A stretch of DNA of 64,000 nt from Burkholderiales bacterium (GCA_020355165.1 CP070661.1:3102601-3166600), one strand, 5' to 3'. Numbered from the stretch's first letter, positions 44,440 through 53,084 are shown. A program made the numbers and translations. Notes: a model not told the origin generated them from the sequence alone.

Positions 44440-45051
44440 TCAGCCGATCTTGGAGGTCTTCAGCAGCTTGATCAGGTCCTTCTTCATCCGGCTCGGATCG
44501 GCATCTTTCGGCCAGCGCAGCATCAGGTTGCCGAGCGGATCGATCAGCCAGATCGGGCCGGCAAGGCCGGCCCCCGGCTCGGCCGGCAGCGGCAGGAAGG
44601 CGGCCAGTTCGTCGGCGCGCGCCCGCAGGAACAGCGTGCCGTCGTACTCGCGCATCACCAAGGTGGCGAGCGGCGCCTCGTCGACGATCAGCCAGAGCCG
44701 CTGCACGCGGTCGGCGTCCTTGCCGGTCGTCAGCCTGACCTGCCGCATCTTCCACAGCTTCTGCTCGCAGGCGGCGTCGCAGGCGCCACCGTCGACCTGC
44801 ACCATCAGCCACGAGCCGCGCAGGCTGGCGGCTTGCACGGCGGTGCCGTCGAGCCGCCGTAGGGACAGCGCCGGCAGCGGCCGCTGCGGCTCGACCAACG
44901 TGCCGTAATTGGTGCGCCCGGAGGGCGGCAGAAGGTAATAGGCGGTGTACGAGGCGAGCACCGGCGCCACGCACACGGCGAGCAACAGGTACAACGTGCG
45001 GTAGCGGCGCCAGTGCGAAGCCGGCCTCGACGCGGGCACTGTCTCGGTCAT
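44440..45051 (-). CDS. SCO-like membrane-anchored thioredoxin-fold protein
   Basis: A 203-residue protein with an N-terminal anchor (TLYLLLAVCVAPVLASYTAY) and a thioredoxin-like periplasmic domain. It keeps the copper-type CxxxC (GGACDAACEQKLWKMRQVRL), but at the place of the SCO His the sequence is GPIWLIDPLGNLMLRW, with no His. It lies between SURF1 and ctaA, a conserved location in betaproteobacterial cox clusters. A role in oxidase assembly is likely from context, but its copper or redox activity is unknown. Confidence 0.82.
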   Translation of the reverse strand: MTETVPASRPASHWRRYRTLYLLLAVCVAPVLASYTAYYLLPPSGRTNYGTLVEPQRPLPALSLRRLDGTAVQAASLRGSWLMVQVDGGACDAACEQKLWKMRQVRLTTGKDADRVQRLWLIVDEAPLATLVMREYDGTLFLRARADELAAFLPLPAEPGAGLAGPIWLIDPLGNLMLRWPKDADPSRMKKDLIKLLKTSKIG

Positions 45052-45055
45052 CGGT

Positions 45056-45781
45056 TCACGTCCGACGGGAACGCCGGCGCAGCGCGCGCAGGCCGAAGAA
45101 AGCGGTCAACGCCGTGATCAGCGCCGCCAGCGCAAACCACTGCAGCGCGTAACCGTAGTGCTTGTCCACCCCGGCACTGAATCGCGGCCAGTTGCGCAGC
45201 AGGCCGTCGTCGGCACCATTGGTCTGCTGCACGACCCATCTTGCCACCGACAGCCCGCTGGCGCGCTCGAAGGATTCGTAGTCGAGATTCTGCCAAACGA
45301 CCGGCCCGCTGCCGGCCGGGGCGTTCTCGCCGAGCTGCAGCACGCGTGCCGTGTGCGCCATGGCCAGCCCGTCGACCGTGACCTCGCCTTCCGGCCGCTC
45401 GACTGCCGGCAGTCGCATCCGGTCGCGCGGATCGCGCCGAGCGAAGCCCCGGTTGACCAGCACCACGGCACCGTCAGCGAGCTGCAGCGGCGTGACCAGC
45501 ATCAGGCCGGCCTGGCCGTCCATCTGCCGGTTGTCGAGCCACACCTCGTGCGCGAACACGAAACGGCCACGCAGTCGCACGCGCAGCGGCAGGCGATCCG
45601 CGACGCCGGCGATGTCGACGCCGGCCACCGGTAATGCCGGCGTCTGCTCGGCACGGTCCCACGCCGCCTGCAGGGCCAGCTTCTCGTCGGCCCGCCGCAA
45701 CTGCCAGTTGCCCAGGGAAACGGTCAATGCGATCGCCGCCAGGGCGGCGACGAAGGCGACCATAGTCGGTGTGCGCGTCAT
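45056..45781 (-). CDS. SURF1-family cytochrome oxidase assembly protein
   Basis: Inner-membrane assembly factor for heme-copper oxidases. The 241-residue product has an N-terminal helix (MVAFVAALAAIALTVSLGNW), the SURF1 motifs GNWQLRRADEKLALQ, WLDNRQMDGQAGLMLVTPLQ and VLVNRGFARRDPRDR, and a C-terminal helix (YALQWFALAALITALTAFFG). I chose the ATG at complement 45779-45781; a TTG codon lies just upstream. It ends 4 bases before the SCO-like gene. Confidence 0.93.
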   Translation of the reverse strand: MTRTPTMVAFVAALAAIALTVSLGNWQLRRADEKLALQAAWDRAEQTPALPVAGVDIAGVADRLPLRVRLRGRFVFAHEVWLDNRQMDGQAGLMLVTPLQLADGAVVLVNRGFARRDPRDRMRLPAVERPEGEVTVDGLAMAHTARVLQLGENAPAGSGPVVWQNLDYESFERASGLSVARWVVQQTNGADDGLLRNWPRFSAGVDKHYGYALQWFALAALITALTAFFGLRALRRRSRRT

Positions 45782-45838
45782 CAACCGCTCGTCGCAGCGG
45801 CACTGCGATAATGTGCTCGGTCAATCGCATCGCGTGAG

Positions 45839-46039
45839 ATGAAAGCTGTCATCGCCATCGCGTTCGCCGGCATCCTGGTCGCGCTCGGCTCGGCGCTGCT
45901 GTTCCTCGTTCGCGACCGCGGCTCGACCAGCCGCACCGTCAACGCGCTGACCGTTCGCGTCGCCCTGTCGGTGCTGCTGCTGCTGTTCATCTGGTTCAGC
46001 TACTGGATGGGCTGGATCGAGCCGAGCCGCTACGGCTGA
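45839..46039 (+). CDS. Twin transmembrane protein (DUF2909-type)
   Basis: A 66-residue protein with two membrane helices (AVIAIAFAGILVALGSALLF and VALSVLLLLFIWFSYWMGWI) joined by a basic loop (RDRGSTSRTVNALTVR). Such small proteins are conserved between coxC and SURF1 in betaproteobacteria and are encoded on the opposite strand, as here. GTGAG precedes the ATG and GATAAT (45807-45812) may be its -10 element. A bidirectional terminator follows. Function unknown, probably oxidase-related. Confidence 0.85.
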   Translation: MKAVIAIAFAGILVALGSALLFLVRDRGSTSRTVNALTVRVALSVLLLLFIWFSYWMGWIEPSRYG

Positions 46040-46055
46040 CGCCGAGGTGCGGAAA

Positions 46056-46081
46056 AAAACGGCGCCCGCGGGCGCCGTTTT
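46056..46081. terminator. Bidirectional terminator between twin-TM gene and coxC
   Basis: AAAACGGCGCCC-GC-GGGCGCCGTTTT: a 12-bp perfect palindrome arm on each side, with A-run and T-run so it can work in both directions. The genes on either side are convergent. Confidence 0.88.
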
Positions 46082-46104
46082 CGCTTGCCGCGGCTGGCTG
46101 GGGG

Positions 46105-46968
46105 CTACAGCCAGTACACGATGATGTACAGGCCGATCCAGACCACGTCGACGAAGTGCCAGTACCAGGCGGCGGCCTCGAACGCAAAGTGGTGCTCCGG
46201 CTTGAAGTGGCCCTTCAGAACGCGCAGCAGCACCACCGTCAGCATGATCGCGCCGACCAGCACGTGGAAGCCGTGGAATCCGGTCAGCATGAAGAAGGTC
46301 GAGCCGAAGATGCCCGAATCCAGGCGCAGGTTCAGGTCGCGGTAGGCGTGCATGTACTCGTAGGCCTGGATGCCGACGAAGGTGAAGCCGAACAGCAGCG
46401 TCATGAACAGCCAGAAGGCCGTCTTGCCGCGCTGGTTGGCGCGCAGCGCGTGGTGGGCGATGGTCAGCCAGATGCCCGAGGTCACCAGCAGGATGGTGTT
46501 GATGGTCGGCAGCGGCCAGGCGTGGATCTTGGTGAATTCCTCGACGATGCCGGCCGGGCCGGCGTGCGGCCAGGCGGCGGTGAAATCGGGCCACAGCAGC
46601 TTGTGGTCGAAGTCGCCGAGCGACGGCAAGGTGATGACCCGCGCGTAGAACAGGGCGCCGAAGAAGCCGGCGAAGAACATCACCTCGGAGAAGATGAACC
46701 AGCCCATCGCCCAGCGGAAGGAGACGTCCTCCTTGTGCCGGTACTTGCCACCCTCCGACTCGCCGATGACGGTGCCGAACCAGCCGAACATCATGTAGGC
46801 GAGCACCGCCATCCCGGCCAGCAGCAGCCAGCCGCCAAGCGGCACCTTGTTCACCAGCATCGCCGCACCGAAGGTGGTCAGGACCATGGCGATCATGCCG
46901 ACCATCGGCCAGTTCGACGGCGCCGGCACGAAGTAGTCCGGCGCCGTGCCGCTGTGCGTGTTGCCCAT
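46105..46968 (-). CDS. coxC: Cytochrome c oxidase subunit III
   Basis: Membrane subunit of the aa3-type oxidase. The 287-residue protein has seven predicted helices and conserved YFVPAPSNWPMVGM near the start, FRWAMGWFIFSEVMFFAGFF, TINTILLVTSGIWLTIAHHA and the C-terminal FHVLVGAIMLTVVLLRVL with HFAFEAAAWYWHFVDVVW. GGGAGAGC precedes the ATG. It is the last gene of the DUF2244-coxB-coxA-ctaG-DUF2970-coxC operon. Confidence 0.97.
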   Translation of the reverse strand: MGNTHSGTAPDYFVPAPSNWPMVGMIAMVLTTFGAAMLVNKVPLGGWLLLAGMAVLAYMMFGWFGTVIGESEGGKYRHKEDVSFRWAMGWFIFSEVMFFAGFFGALFYARVITLPSLGDFDHKLLWPDFTAAWPHAGPAGIVEEFTKIHAWPLPTINTILLVTSGIWLTIAHHALRANQRGKTAFWLFMTLLFGFTFVGIQAYEYMHAYRDLNLRLDSGIFGSTFFMLTGFHGFHVLVGAIMLTVVLLRVLKGHFKPEHHFAFEAAAWYWHFVDVVWIGLYIIVYWL

Positions 46969-47013
46969 GTTGCTCTCCCCTCTCGTGCCTCTCGCTTTGC
47001 GCTGCGCCGGCGG

Positions 47014-47226
47014 TCAGCCGACGACCCAGCGGACGATCAGGATCAGCACGGCGACGAAGATCGCCGCGCCGATCACCCCCATGATGATCACGTGCACCGG
47101 ATTCAGCTGCGCCGAATCGGCCTCGTAGTGGGCGCGCTTGCGCACGCCGAAGAACGACCAGGCAACCGCGCGCGCCGTCTGCGCCAGCGACGCCTTGCGA
47201 CGGTGCGGAGCCTCGGCCGGCTTCAT
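47014..47226 (-). CDS. DUF2970 small membrane protein
   Basis: A 70-residue protein with a soluble basic half (ARAVAWSFFGVRKRAHYEAD) and one C-terminal membrane helix (HVIIMGVIGAAIFVAVLILI). It is found between ctaG and coxC in betaproteobacteria; role unknown. The ATG at 47224-47226 lies one base after the ctaG stop; an ATG at 47241 would overlap ctaG. Confidence 0.85.
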   Translation of the reverse strand: MKPAEAPHRRKASLAQTARAVAWSFFGVRKRAHYEADSAQLNPVHVIIMGVIGAAIFVAVLILIVRWVVG

Positions 47227-47227
47227 C

Positions 47228-47812
47228 TCAGCTGCGTGCATCCCTGCCGCCCGTGGCCGCCGGCGCTGCCGCCGCGCCCGCCACTTCGAAGAAGGTGTAG
47301 GAAAGCGTGATCTGCGTCACATCCTTCGGCAGATCCGGGTCGATGAAGAACACCACCGGGAATCTGCGCGTCTCTCCGGCCGCCAGCACCTGCTGCTTGA
47401 AGCAGAAGCACTCCAGCTTCTGGAAGTAGCGCGCCGACTGCATCGGCGCGTAGCTCGGGATCGCCTGCCCGGTCATGGCGCGCCCCTCGAGGTTCACCAG
47501 GTCGTAGTCGACGTGGATCAGTTCGCCCGGGTGCACGGTGAGGTGGTTGACGTGCGGCCTGAAGCGCCAAGGGCCCTGCTTGTTGGCGTCGAACTCGACG
47601 ACGATCGTCCGGCTGGTGTCGACCTGGGTGTTGCGCGCCCGCGCCTCGACCGCCGGGTCCTTGTTGGTCAGCAGGTTGATGCCCGTGACCTCGCAGATCT
47701 TGCGGTACAGCGGGATCAGCGCCCAGCCGAAGCCGAACATCAGCACCGCCACCACCAGCAGCTTGCGCAGGATGGTGCGGTTCTCGGCCGCTGCGGCGCG
47801 GGGCTCGCTCAT
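47228..47812 (-). CDS. ctaG: Cytochrome c oxidase assembly protein CtaG (Cox11)
   Basis: Membrane-anchored chaperone that delivers copper to CuB of subunit I. The 194-residue product has one N-terminal helix (KLLVVAVLMFGFGWALIPLY), then KICEVTGINLLTN. The copper motif is KLECFCFKQQVLAAGE (CxC), and the domain ends with DLPKDVTQITLSYTFFEV. Order and spacing within the cox operon are standard. Confidence 0.95.
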   Translation of the reverse strand: MSEPRAAAAENRTILRKLLVVAVLMFGFGWALIPLYRKICEVTGINLLTNKDPAVEARARNTQVDTSRTIVVEFDANKQGPWRFRPHVNHLTVHPGELIHVDYDLVNLEGRAMTGQAIPSYAPMQSARYFQKLECFCFKQQVLAAGETRRFPVVFFIDPDLPKDVTQITLSYTFFEVAGAAAAPAATGGRDARS

Positions 47813-47827
47813 CTGGGTCGCTCCAGG

Positions 47828-47941
47828 TCAGCCGCCGTAGAGCCAGTGGCGGAGCACGACGCCGATGAAGAACACGGCCACCACCGACAGCAGGATCAGC
47901 GCTGTCCTGCGGTTGGCCCGCTTGTCGCCCTCGGTCATCAT
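47828..47941 (-). CDS. Cytochrome oxidase small assembly protein (37 aa)
   Basis: A tiny single-helix protein: basic N-terminus (MMTEGDKRANRRTALILLS), then VVAVFFIGVVLRHWLYGG. Two adjacent ATGs are possible starts. It sits 23 bases after coxA and 15 before ctaG, a position where a small assembly protein is conserved in betaproteobacteria. It is easily missed because of its length. Confidence 0.82.
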   Translation of the reverse strand: MMTEGDKRANRRTALILLSVVAVFFIGVVLRHWLYGG

Positions 47942-47964
47942 GGTCCGGCCGGCCGCCCGCCCGC

Positions 47965-49569
47965 TCAGTGGACGTGCTTCCACTGCACCTTCGGCGGCGT
48001 CTCGAAGGTGTGGAACGGCGCCGGCGACGGCACCGTCCACTCGAGCCCGTCGTCCTGCGCGTCGAAGTAGTTGTCCTTGGCCTTCTGGCCGCCCTTGATG
48101 CACCTGAGCACGGCGACCAGGAAGATCAGCTGCGACAGGCCGAAGCCGAAGGCGCCGATGCTCGCCACCATGTTGAAGTCGGCGAACTGCATCGGGTAGT
48201 CGGCGTAGCGGCGCGGCATGCCGGCCAGGCCGAGGAAGTGCATCGGGAAGAAGGTGATGTTGAAGGTGATCATCGAGGCCCAGAAGTGCCACTTGCCGAG
48301 CTTCTCGTCGTACATGTGGCCGGTCCATTTCGGCAGCCAGAAGTAGGTGCCGGCGAACAGCGCGAACAGCGAGCCGGCAACCAGCACGTAATGGAAATGC
48401 GCCACCACGTAGTAGGTGTCCTGCACCTGGATGTCGATCGGCGCCATCGCCAGGATCAGTCCGGTGAAGCCGCCCATGGTGAAGACGAAGATGAAGCCGA
48501 CCGCGAACAGCATCGGCGTCTCGAAGGTCAAGCTGCCGCGCCACATCGTCGCCAGCCAGTTGAAGATCTTCACGCCGGTGGGCACCGCGATCAGCATCGT
48601 CGCGTACATGAAGAACAGCTGCCCGGTCACCGGCATGCCGGTGGTGAACATGTGGTGCGCCCAGACGATGAACGACAGGATGGCGATCGACGCGGTGGCA
48701 TAGACCATCGATGCATAGCCGAACAGCGGCTTGCGCGCGAACACCGGCACGATCTGGCTGACGATGCCGAACGCCGGCAGGATCATGATGTACACCTCGG
48801 GGTGGCCGAAGAACCAGAAGATGTGCTGGTACATCACCGGGTCGCCGCCGCCGGCGGCGTTGAAGAACGAGGTGCCGAAGTGGCGGTCGGTCAGCGTCAT
48901 CGTGATGGCGCCGGCCAGCACCGGCATCACGGCGATCAGCAGGTAGGCGGTGATCAGCCAGGTCCAGACGAACATCGGCATCTTCATCAGCGTCATGCCG
49001 GGGGCGCGCATGTTCAGGATCGTGGTGATGATGTTGATCGAGCCCATGATCGAGCTGGCGCCCATGATGTGCAGGGCGAAGATGCCCATGTCCATCCCCA
49101 TCCCCATCTGCAGGGTGAGCGGCGCGTAGACGGTCCAGCCGGCGGCAATCGCCCCGCCGGGCACGAAGAACGAGGCAACCAGCAGCAGCGCCGCCGGCGG
49201 CAGCAGCCAGAAGCTGAAGTTGTTCATCCGCGCGAAGGCCATGTCCGGCGCGCCGATCTGCAGCGGGATCATCCAGTTCGCGAAGCCGACGAACGCCGGC
49301 ATGATCGCGCCGAAGACCATGATCAGCCCGTGCATCGAGGTGAGCTGGTTGAAGAACTCCGGCCGGAACACCTGCAGTCCCGGCTGGAAAAGCTCGGTGC
49401 GGATGCCCAGCGCCAGGACGCCGCCGGCGATGAACATGGTGAAGCTGAACCACAGGTACATCGTGCCGATGTCCTTGTGGTTGGTGGCGAACAGCCAGCG
49501 CCGCCAGCCGTGCGGATGGTCGTGCGCGTGATCGTGTCCGTGCAGGTGGTCGTGGGCGACGGCGCTCAT
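47965..49569 (-). CDS. coxA: Cytochrome c oxidase subunit I
   Basis: Catalytic heme a/a3-CuB subunit. The 534-residue protein has 12 membrane helices. Conserved segments include [20 protein letters not shown] (heme a His), [20 protein letters not shown] (CuB His and cross-linked Tyr), [16 protein letters not shown] (CuB His pair) and [20 protein letters not shown] (heme a3/a His). A His/Asp-rich N-terminus ([19 protein letters not shown]) is common in this family. GAGGT precedes the ATG. Confidence 0.98.
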   Translation of the reverse strand: MSAVAHDHLHGHDHAHDHPHGWRRWLFATNHKDIGTMYLWFSFTMFIAGGVLALGIRTELFQPGLQVFRPEFFNQLTSMHGLIMVFGAIMPAFVGFANWMIPLQIGAPDMAFARMNNFSFWLLPPAALLLVASFFVPGGAIAAGWTVYAPLTLQMGMGMDMGIFALHIMGASSIMGSINIITTILNMRAPGMTLMKMPMFVWTWLITAYLLIAVMPVLAGAITMTLTDRHFGTSFFNAAGGGDPVMYQHIFWFFGHPEVYIMILPAFGIVSQIVPVFARKPLFGYASMVYATASIAILSFIVWAHHMFTTGMPVTGQLFFMYATMLIAVPTGVKIFNWLATMWRGSLTFETPMLFAVGFIFVFTMGGFTGLILAMAPIDIQVQDTYYVVAHFHYVLVAGSLFALFAGTYFWLPKWTGHMYDEKLGKWHFWASMITFNITFFPMHFLGLAGMPRRYADYPMQFADFNMVASIGAFGFGLSQLIFLVAVLRCIKGGQKAKDNYFDAQDDGLEWTVPSPAPFHTFETPPKVQWKHVH

Positions 49570-49603
49570 GGGCTACCTCGGTTGCAAATTGCTGGTCGAC
49601 TGA

Positions 49604-49633
49604 TCCTGGATCCCCGCCTGCGCGGGGATGACG
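49604..49633. repeat. REP-like palindrome between coxB and coxA
   Basis: ATCCCCGCCTGCGCGGGGAT (49609-49628) is an imperfect palindrome, flanked by CTGG and GACG. This matches the dispersed betaproteobacterial REP-like repeat type seen as TTCCCGC...GCGGGAA. Only one copy is in this window. It lies inside the coxB-coxA transcript. Confidence 0.7.
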
Positions 49634-49685
49634 CGGCTGTTTCCGTTCGCCGCGACGCTGCGCATCTTGCTCACGGACATCCGCG

Positions 49686-50831
49686 TCACTTGCGGGCGGC
49701 GGCGAACTCGGCCGGCTGCACCGCCGAGCCGGCGCTGTTGCCCCAGCTGTTCTTGACGTAGGTGGCGACCGCCGCCAGCTCGACGTCCGACAGCTGCTTC
49801 CACGGCGGCATCGCGCCCTTGCCGTTGAGCATGATGGCGATCTGCTGCTCCTTGTTCATCACCACCTGGCTGCCGTCGAGGGCGGGGAACGCGCCCTTGA
49901 CGCCCTGCCCGCTGGCCTGGTGGCAGGCCTGGCAGTTGGCGGCATAGACCTTGGCGCCGCGCTCCTTCAGCTCGGCCAGCTCCCAGGTCTTGTTCGGGTC
50001 GTCCCTGGACGCGGCCAGCGCCTGCTTCTTGTCGTTGACCCACTTGCTGTAGTCCTCGGCGCTGACGACGCGCACGACGATCGGCATGAAGGCGTGGTCC
50101 TTGCCGCACAGCTCGGCGCAGTTGCCCCGGTAGGTGCCGACCTTTTCGGCGCGGAACCAGGTGTCGCGGACGAAGCCCGGAATGGCGTCCTGCTTGACGC
50201 CGAAGGCCGGCACGAACCACGAGTGGATGACGTCGTTGGCGGTGGTGATGACGCGCACCTTCTTGTTCACCGGCACCACGACCTCGTTGTCGACCTCGAT
50301 CAGGTAGGTCTTGTTCGCCTCGCGGGCGGCCTTGTCGCCGCCGTCGATCTGCGAGCGCGGCGTCGACAGGCGCGACAGGAACGAGATGCCCTCGCCCTCG
50401 CCCTTCAGGTAGTCGTAGCCCCACATCCACTGGTAGCCGGTCGCCTTGATCGTCAGGTCGGCGTTGCTGGTGTCCTTCATCGCCACCACCGTCTTGGTCG
50501 CCGGCACCGCCATGCCGATCACGATCAGGAACGGGATCACCGTCCAGATGATCTCCACCTTGGTGCTTTCGTGGAAGTTGGCCGGCACCGCCCCCTTCGA
50601 CCTGCGGTGGGCGTAGATCGAATAGAACATGACGCCGAAGACAGCCACGAAGATCACGCCGCAGATGGCCATCATCATCCAGTGCAGGCCATGGATCTCC
50701 TCGGCGATGCGGGTGACCGGCGGCGCCAGGTTGTAGCGGCTCTGGACCGCGGCGGCGCTGCCGGCGGCGGCGAGCGCCGCGGCGGCCACGGCGGACCTGA
50801 GAAGTGTCTGCCTCGTCGAGCGAATGGTCAT
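49686..50831 (-). CDS. coxB: Cytochrome c oxidase subunit II with fused cytochrome c domain
   Basis: Accepts electrons from cytochrome c via CuA. The 381-residue product has a signal (SAVAAAALAAAGSAAAVQSR), two helices and the cupredoxin domain with CuA ligands in YRGNCAELCGKDHAFMPIVV. A C-terminal class I cytochrome c domain follows: heme site ANCQACHQASGQGVKG, distal Met in KGAMPPW. This makes it caa3-like. The ATG at 50829-50831 was preferred to an upstream TTG. It follows the DUF2244 gene by 43 bases. Confidence 0.96.
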   Translation of the reverse strand: MTIRSTRQTLLRSAVAAAALAAAGSAAAVQSRYNLAPPVTRIAEEIHGLHWMMMAICGVIFVAVFGVMFYSIYAHRRSKGAVPANFHESTKVEIIWTVIPFLIVIGMAVPATKTVVAMKDTSNADLTIKATGYQWMWGYDYLKGEGEGISFLSRLSTPRSQIDGGDKAAREANKTYLIEVDNEVVVPVNKKVRVITTANDVIHSWFVPAFGVKQDAIPGFVRDTWFRAEKVGTYRGNCAELCGKDHAFMPIVVRVVSAEDYSKWVNDKKQALAASRDDPNKTWELAELKERGAKVYAANCQACHQASGQGVKGAFPALDGSQVVMNKEQQIAIMLNGKGAMPPWKQLSDVELAAVATYVKNSWGNSAGSAVQPAEFAAARK

Positions 50832-50874
50832 GTCTTGATTCCCGCGCTGCAATTCACGATCCGTCGAAGGGCGC

Positions 50875-51339
50875 TCATGCCGGCAGTGGCCGGGCGAGCG
50901 CCGTCTTCAGTTCCTCCGCCAGCTGCACGCGCCGCGCATCGAGCAGGTGCCGACCCACCTCGATACGCCGCGCTCCGGCCACCAGCCATACCCTGACGCG
51001 GCCAGCCCGGCCATGCCGCTGCAGTTCGACCCGCACCCACGGCGACGGCAGGCACCGCACCGTGCGCTGGCTCCCCTCCACCTGCTCGACGGCGACCTCG
51101 CCGCCGACGATCTCGATCCGCTCGTAGTCCGCCGCCCGCCGTCCGTAGCAGAGGAACGCCGCCGCCACCGCCAGCATCTCGATGCCGACGAACGGCAGCA
51201 CCAGCCACAGGCCCTGCGCCGCGAACACCGCGCCGAAGGCGAACGAAACGGCGACGATCGACGCGAAGACCCCGGCCACCTGCATCGGGCTCGCCGAGCA
51301 GTTGCGCTTGATCATCCAGCGGCAGGCGGGATCAACCAT
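50875..51339 (-). CDS. DUF2244 membrane protein
   Basis: A 154-residue protein with two adjacent helices (AGVFASIVAVSFAFGAVFAA and LWLVLPFVGIEMLAVAAAFL) and a C-terminal beta-rich domain (YERIEIVGGEVAVEQVEGSQ, PSPWVRVELQRHGRAGRVRV). It is typically found just upstream of coxB, as here, and is probably the first gene of the cox operon. Function unknown. The ATG at 51337-51339 (MVDPACRWMIKRNCS) was chosen over an upstream ATG at 51429. Confidence 0.85.
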   Translation of the reverse strand: MVDPACRWMIKRNCSASPMQVAGVFASIVAVSFAFGAVFAAQGLWLVLPFVGIEMLAVAAAFLCYGRRAADYERIEIVGGEVAVEQVEGSQRTVRCLPSPWVRVELQRHGRAGRVRVWLVAGARRIEVGRHLLDARRVQLAEELKTALARPLPA

Positions 51340-51437
51340 CGACAGGGCTTCGCGAAGGACCACGCGCACACGGGTACCACCGGCGGAGCCCCGTCGATCG
51401 GGCCGCCCATGGCGGGCAGCCCGGCGCAAAGCGGCGG

Positions 51438-51443
51438 ATTATA
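51438..51443 (-). promoter_or_regulatory. Putative -10 element for the DUF2244-cox operon
   Basis: A perfect TATAAT on the minus strand, about 99 bases upstream of the DUF2244 ATG. No strong -35 is present (GATGCA or similar at 17 bases). A 12-base palindrome at 51467-51478 lies just upstream and could be an operator. Confidence 0.45.
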
Positions 51444-51466
51444 TGCATTCACGGCCGCCTTGCATC

Positions 51467-51478
51467 CCCCTTAAGGGG
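51467..51478. repeat. CCCCTTAAGGGG palindrome upstream of cox operon
   Basis: A 12-base perfect palindrome in the gap between the LysM gene (51524 onward) and the cox promoter. It sits directly upstream of where the -35 should be. There is no T-run, so it is not a terminator for the LysM gene. Role unknown. Confidence 0.35.
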
Positions 51479-51523
51479 AGAGAGCGCACCGGCCGACCGG
51501 GGGTGGCCGGCGCAGCAACGCGG

Positions 51524-52015
51524 CTACTTCGGCGGAATGCGCAGGTTCTGCCCCGGGTAGATCTTGTCGGGGTCGGCGAGCATCGGCTTGTTGGCCTCGA
51601 AGATGCGCATGTACTCGTTGGCGTTGCCGTAGAACTCCTTGGCGATCTTCGACAGGGTGTCGCCCTTGACCACCGTGTAGAACTTCGCCTGCGGCGCAGC
51701 GACCGACACCGTCATCTGGTCGTCGACGCCGGCCACCCCCTCGACGTTGCCGGCGGCGAGGATCGCCTTCTCCTTGGCTGCCTGGTCGTCGGCCACGCCG
51801 TAGACCTTGGCGATGCCGGTGGCGCTGTCGAAGGTCACGGTGAAGGCGGTGATCTTCAGGCCCAGGGTCTTGACGTAGTCCTCGATCGCCGTGGCCGCGG
51901 CCCGGTCGACCTCGGCCTTCTTCGCGGGATCCGCCGCCGCGGCCTGCTCGGCCGCCTTGACCTCCTTGCCGAAGAGCTTCTGCCCTGCTTCCTTCAGGAA
52001 CGTGAACAGACCCAT
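51524..52015 (-). CDS. BON-LysM protein (YgaU/Kbp-like)
   Basis: A 163-residue cytoplasmic-looking protein without a signal peptide. An N-terminal amphipathic segment (LFTFLKEAGQKLFGK) leads into a BON domain (IAKVYGVADDQAAKEKAILA, NVEGVAGVDDQMTV) and a C-terminal LysM domain (FYTVVKGDTLSKIAKEFYGN, YPGQNLRIPPK). E. coli Kbp of this architecture binds K+. AGGAGG precedes the ATG. Not obviously in an operon with its neighbours. Confidence 0.88.
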   Translation of the reverse strand: MGLFTFLKEAGQKLFGKEVKAAEQAAAADPAKKAEVDRAAATAIEDYVKTLGLKITAFTVTFDSATGIAKVYGVADDQAAKEKAILAAGNVEGVAGVDDQMTVSVAAPQAKFYTVVKGDTLSKIAKEFYGNANEYMRIFEANKPMLADPDKIYPGQNLRIPPK

Positions 52016-52085
52016 CGTTGCGTCCTCCTGTCATCAAGCGCGGCCGGTCGACCGCATTGGTCGGTGAATCGGTGTCCCGCCGCCG

Positions 52086-53015
52086 TCACGGGCGCAGCTG
52101 CGCCCGCAGGCGTTCGAGCGATATGGTCGACTCGCCGCGAGTGCGCGGCGACGGCCGCCACCCATGGCCGTAGGCGATCTCGAAACTCAGCGCGATCCGG
52201 CCGTCCCGGTCGCGCATCTGCTCGAGCGCCGCCAGCAGCGCTCGAGCGCGCCGGCCGGAGACCAGCCCGGCGGCGCGGTCGTCACGCGGGTTGCCGCCGA
52301 GCGCGGCCACCTCCCGCAGCAGCGCCTCCGGCGTCGCGTAGGTGAGGCGGATCGTCTCCGCATCCATCACCGGGGCGGCGAAGCCGGTCGCGACCATCAT
52401 ATCGCCGAAGTCGTGCATGTCGACGAACGGCATCGGCCGCGCCGCGATGTCCGCCGCGCCGAAGGCACGGCGCAGTTCCTTCAGCGTGTCCGGGCCGAAG
52501 CAGGAGAACATCAGCACGCCGTCGACGCGCAGCACGCGCAGCCACTCGGCGAACACGGCATGCGGCTGCGGATGCCAGTGCAGCATCAGGTTGGAGAACA
52601 GCAGGTCGGCGCTGCCGTCGGCCAGCGGCAGCGCCGCCGCGTCGGCGCATACCCGTGGCGCGCGTGCCGCCCGCCGCGGCCACCATCGCGCCAGCATCGG
52701 CGCCGGCGCTGCCCGGGCCAGCATTGTCGGCGAGAGGTCGACGCCGAGCCATTCGGCGCGCGGATAGCGCTCGCGCAGCGCCGCGCGTGCGCCTGCTGCG
52801 CCACAGCCGACATCGATGATCCGCCGCGGATCGAGGCGAATGAAGTGCAGCCGTTCGAGCAGCCGCCGACCGACCTCGCGAACGATGAACTCGTGCTCGG
52901 CGAATCGTGCGGCGCGGCGGTCGAACTGCCGCCGCACGGTGTCGATCCGCGCCGGCATGCGCGGCGGATCGACGATGGTCGGCGTCAGTTCGGAGGTGCC
53001 GGGGCCGAGCGACAT
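52086..53015 (-). CDS. BioC-like malonyl-ACP methyltransferase
   Basis: A 309-residue class I SAM methyltransferase. It has the N-terminal RRQFDRRAARFAEHEFIVRE typical of BioC, motif I IIDVGCGAAGARAALRERYP, the acidic motif EWLGVDLSPTMLARA, SADLLFSNLMLHWHPQPHAV, and FSCFGPDTLKELRRAFG. BioC caps malonyl-ACP to start pimelate synthesis for biotin. No other bio gene is present in the window, so this rests on sequence resemblance only. It is divergent from comF. Confidence 0.72.
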   Translation of the reverse strand: MSLGPGTSELTPTIVDPPRMPARIDTVRRQFDRRAARFAEHEFIVREVGRRLLERLHFIRLDPRRIIDVGCGAAGARAALRERYPRAEWLGVDLSPTMLARAAPAPMLARWWPRRAARAPRVCADAAALPLADGSADLLFSNLMLHWHPQPHAVFAEWLRVLRVDGVLMFSCFGPDTLKELRRAFGAADIAARPMPFVDMHDFGDMMVATGFAAPVMDAETIRLTYATPEALLREVAALGGNPRDDRAAGLVSGRRARALLAALEQMRDRDGRIALSFEIAYGHGWRPSPRTRGESTISLERLRAQLRP

Positions 53016-53084
53016 GGCGGCGGACCAGGGCGGCGCGCGACGCGCCTGGCAGGCAGCGCGGGCGCCGAGTATATGCTGGCCTGC

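Noticed and set aside
45779-45784. TTG at 45784 as start of SURF1
   Set aside because: An ATG follows at once (complement 45779-45781) and gives the normal N-terminus.
50829-50852. TTG at 50852 as start of coxB
   Set aside because: The ATG at 50829-50831 starts the signal peptide in the usual way.
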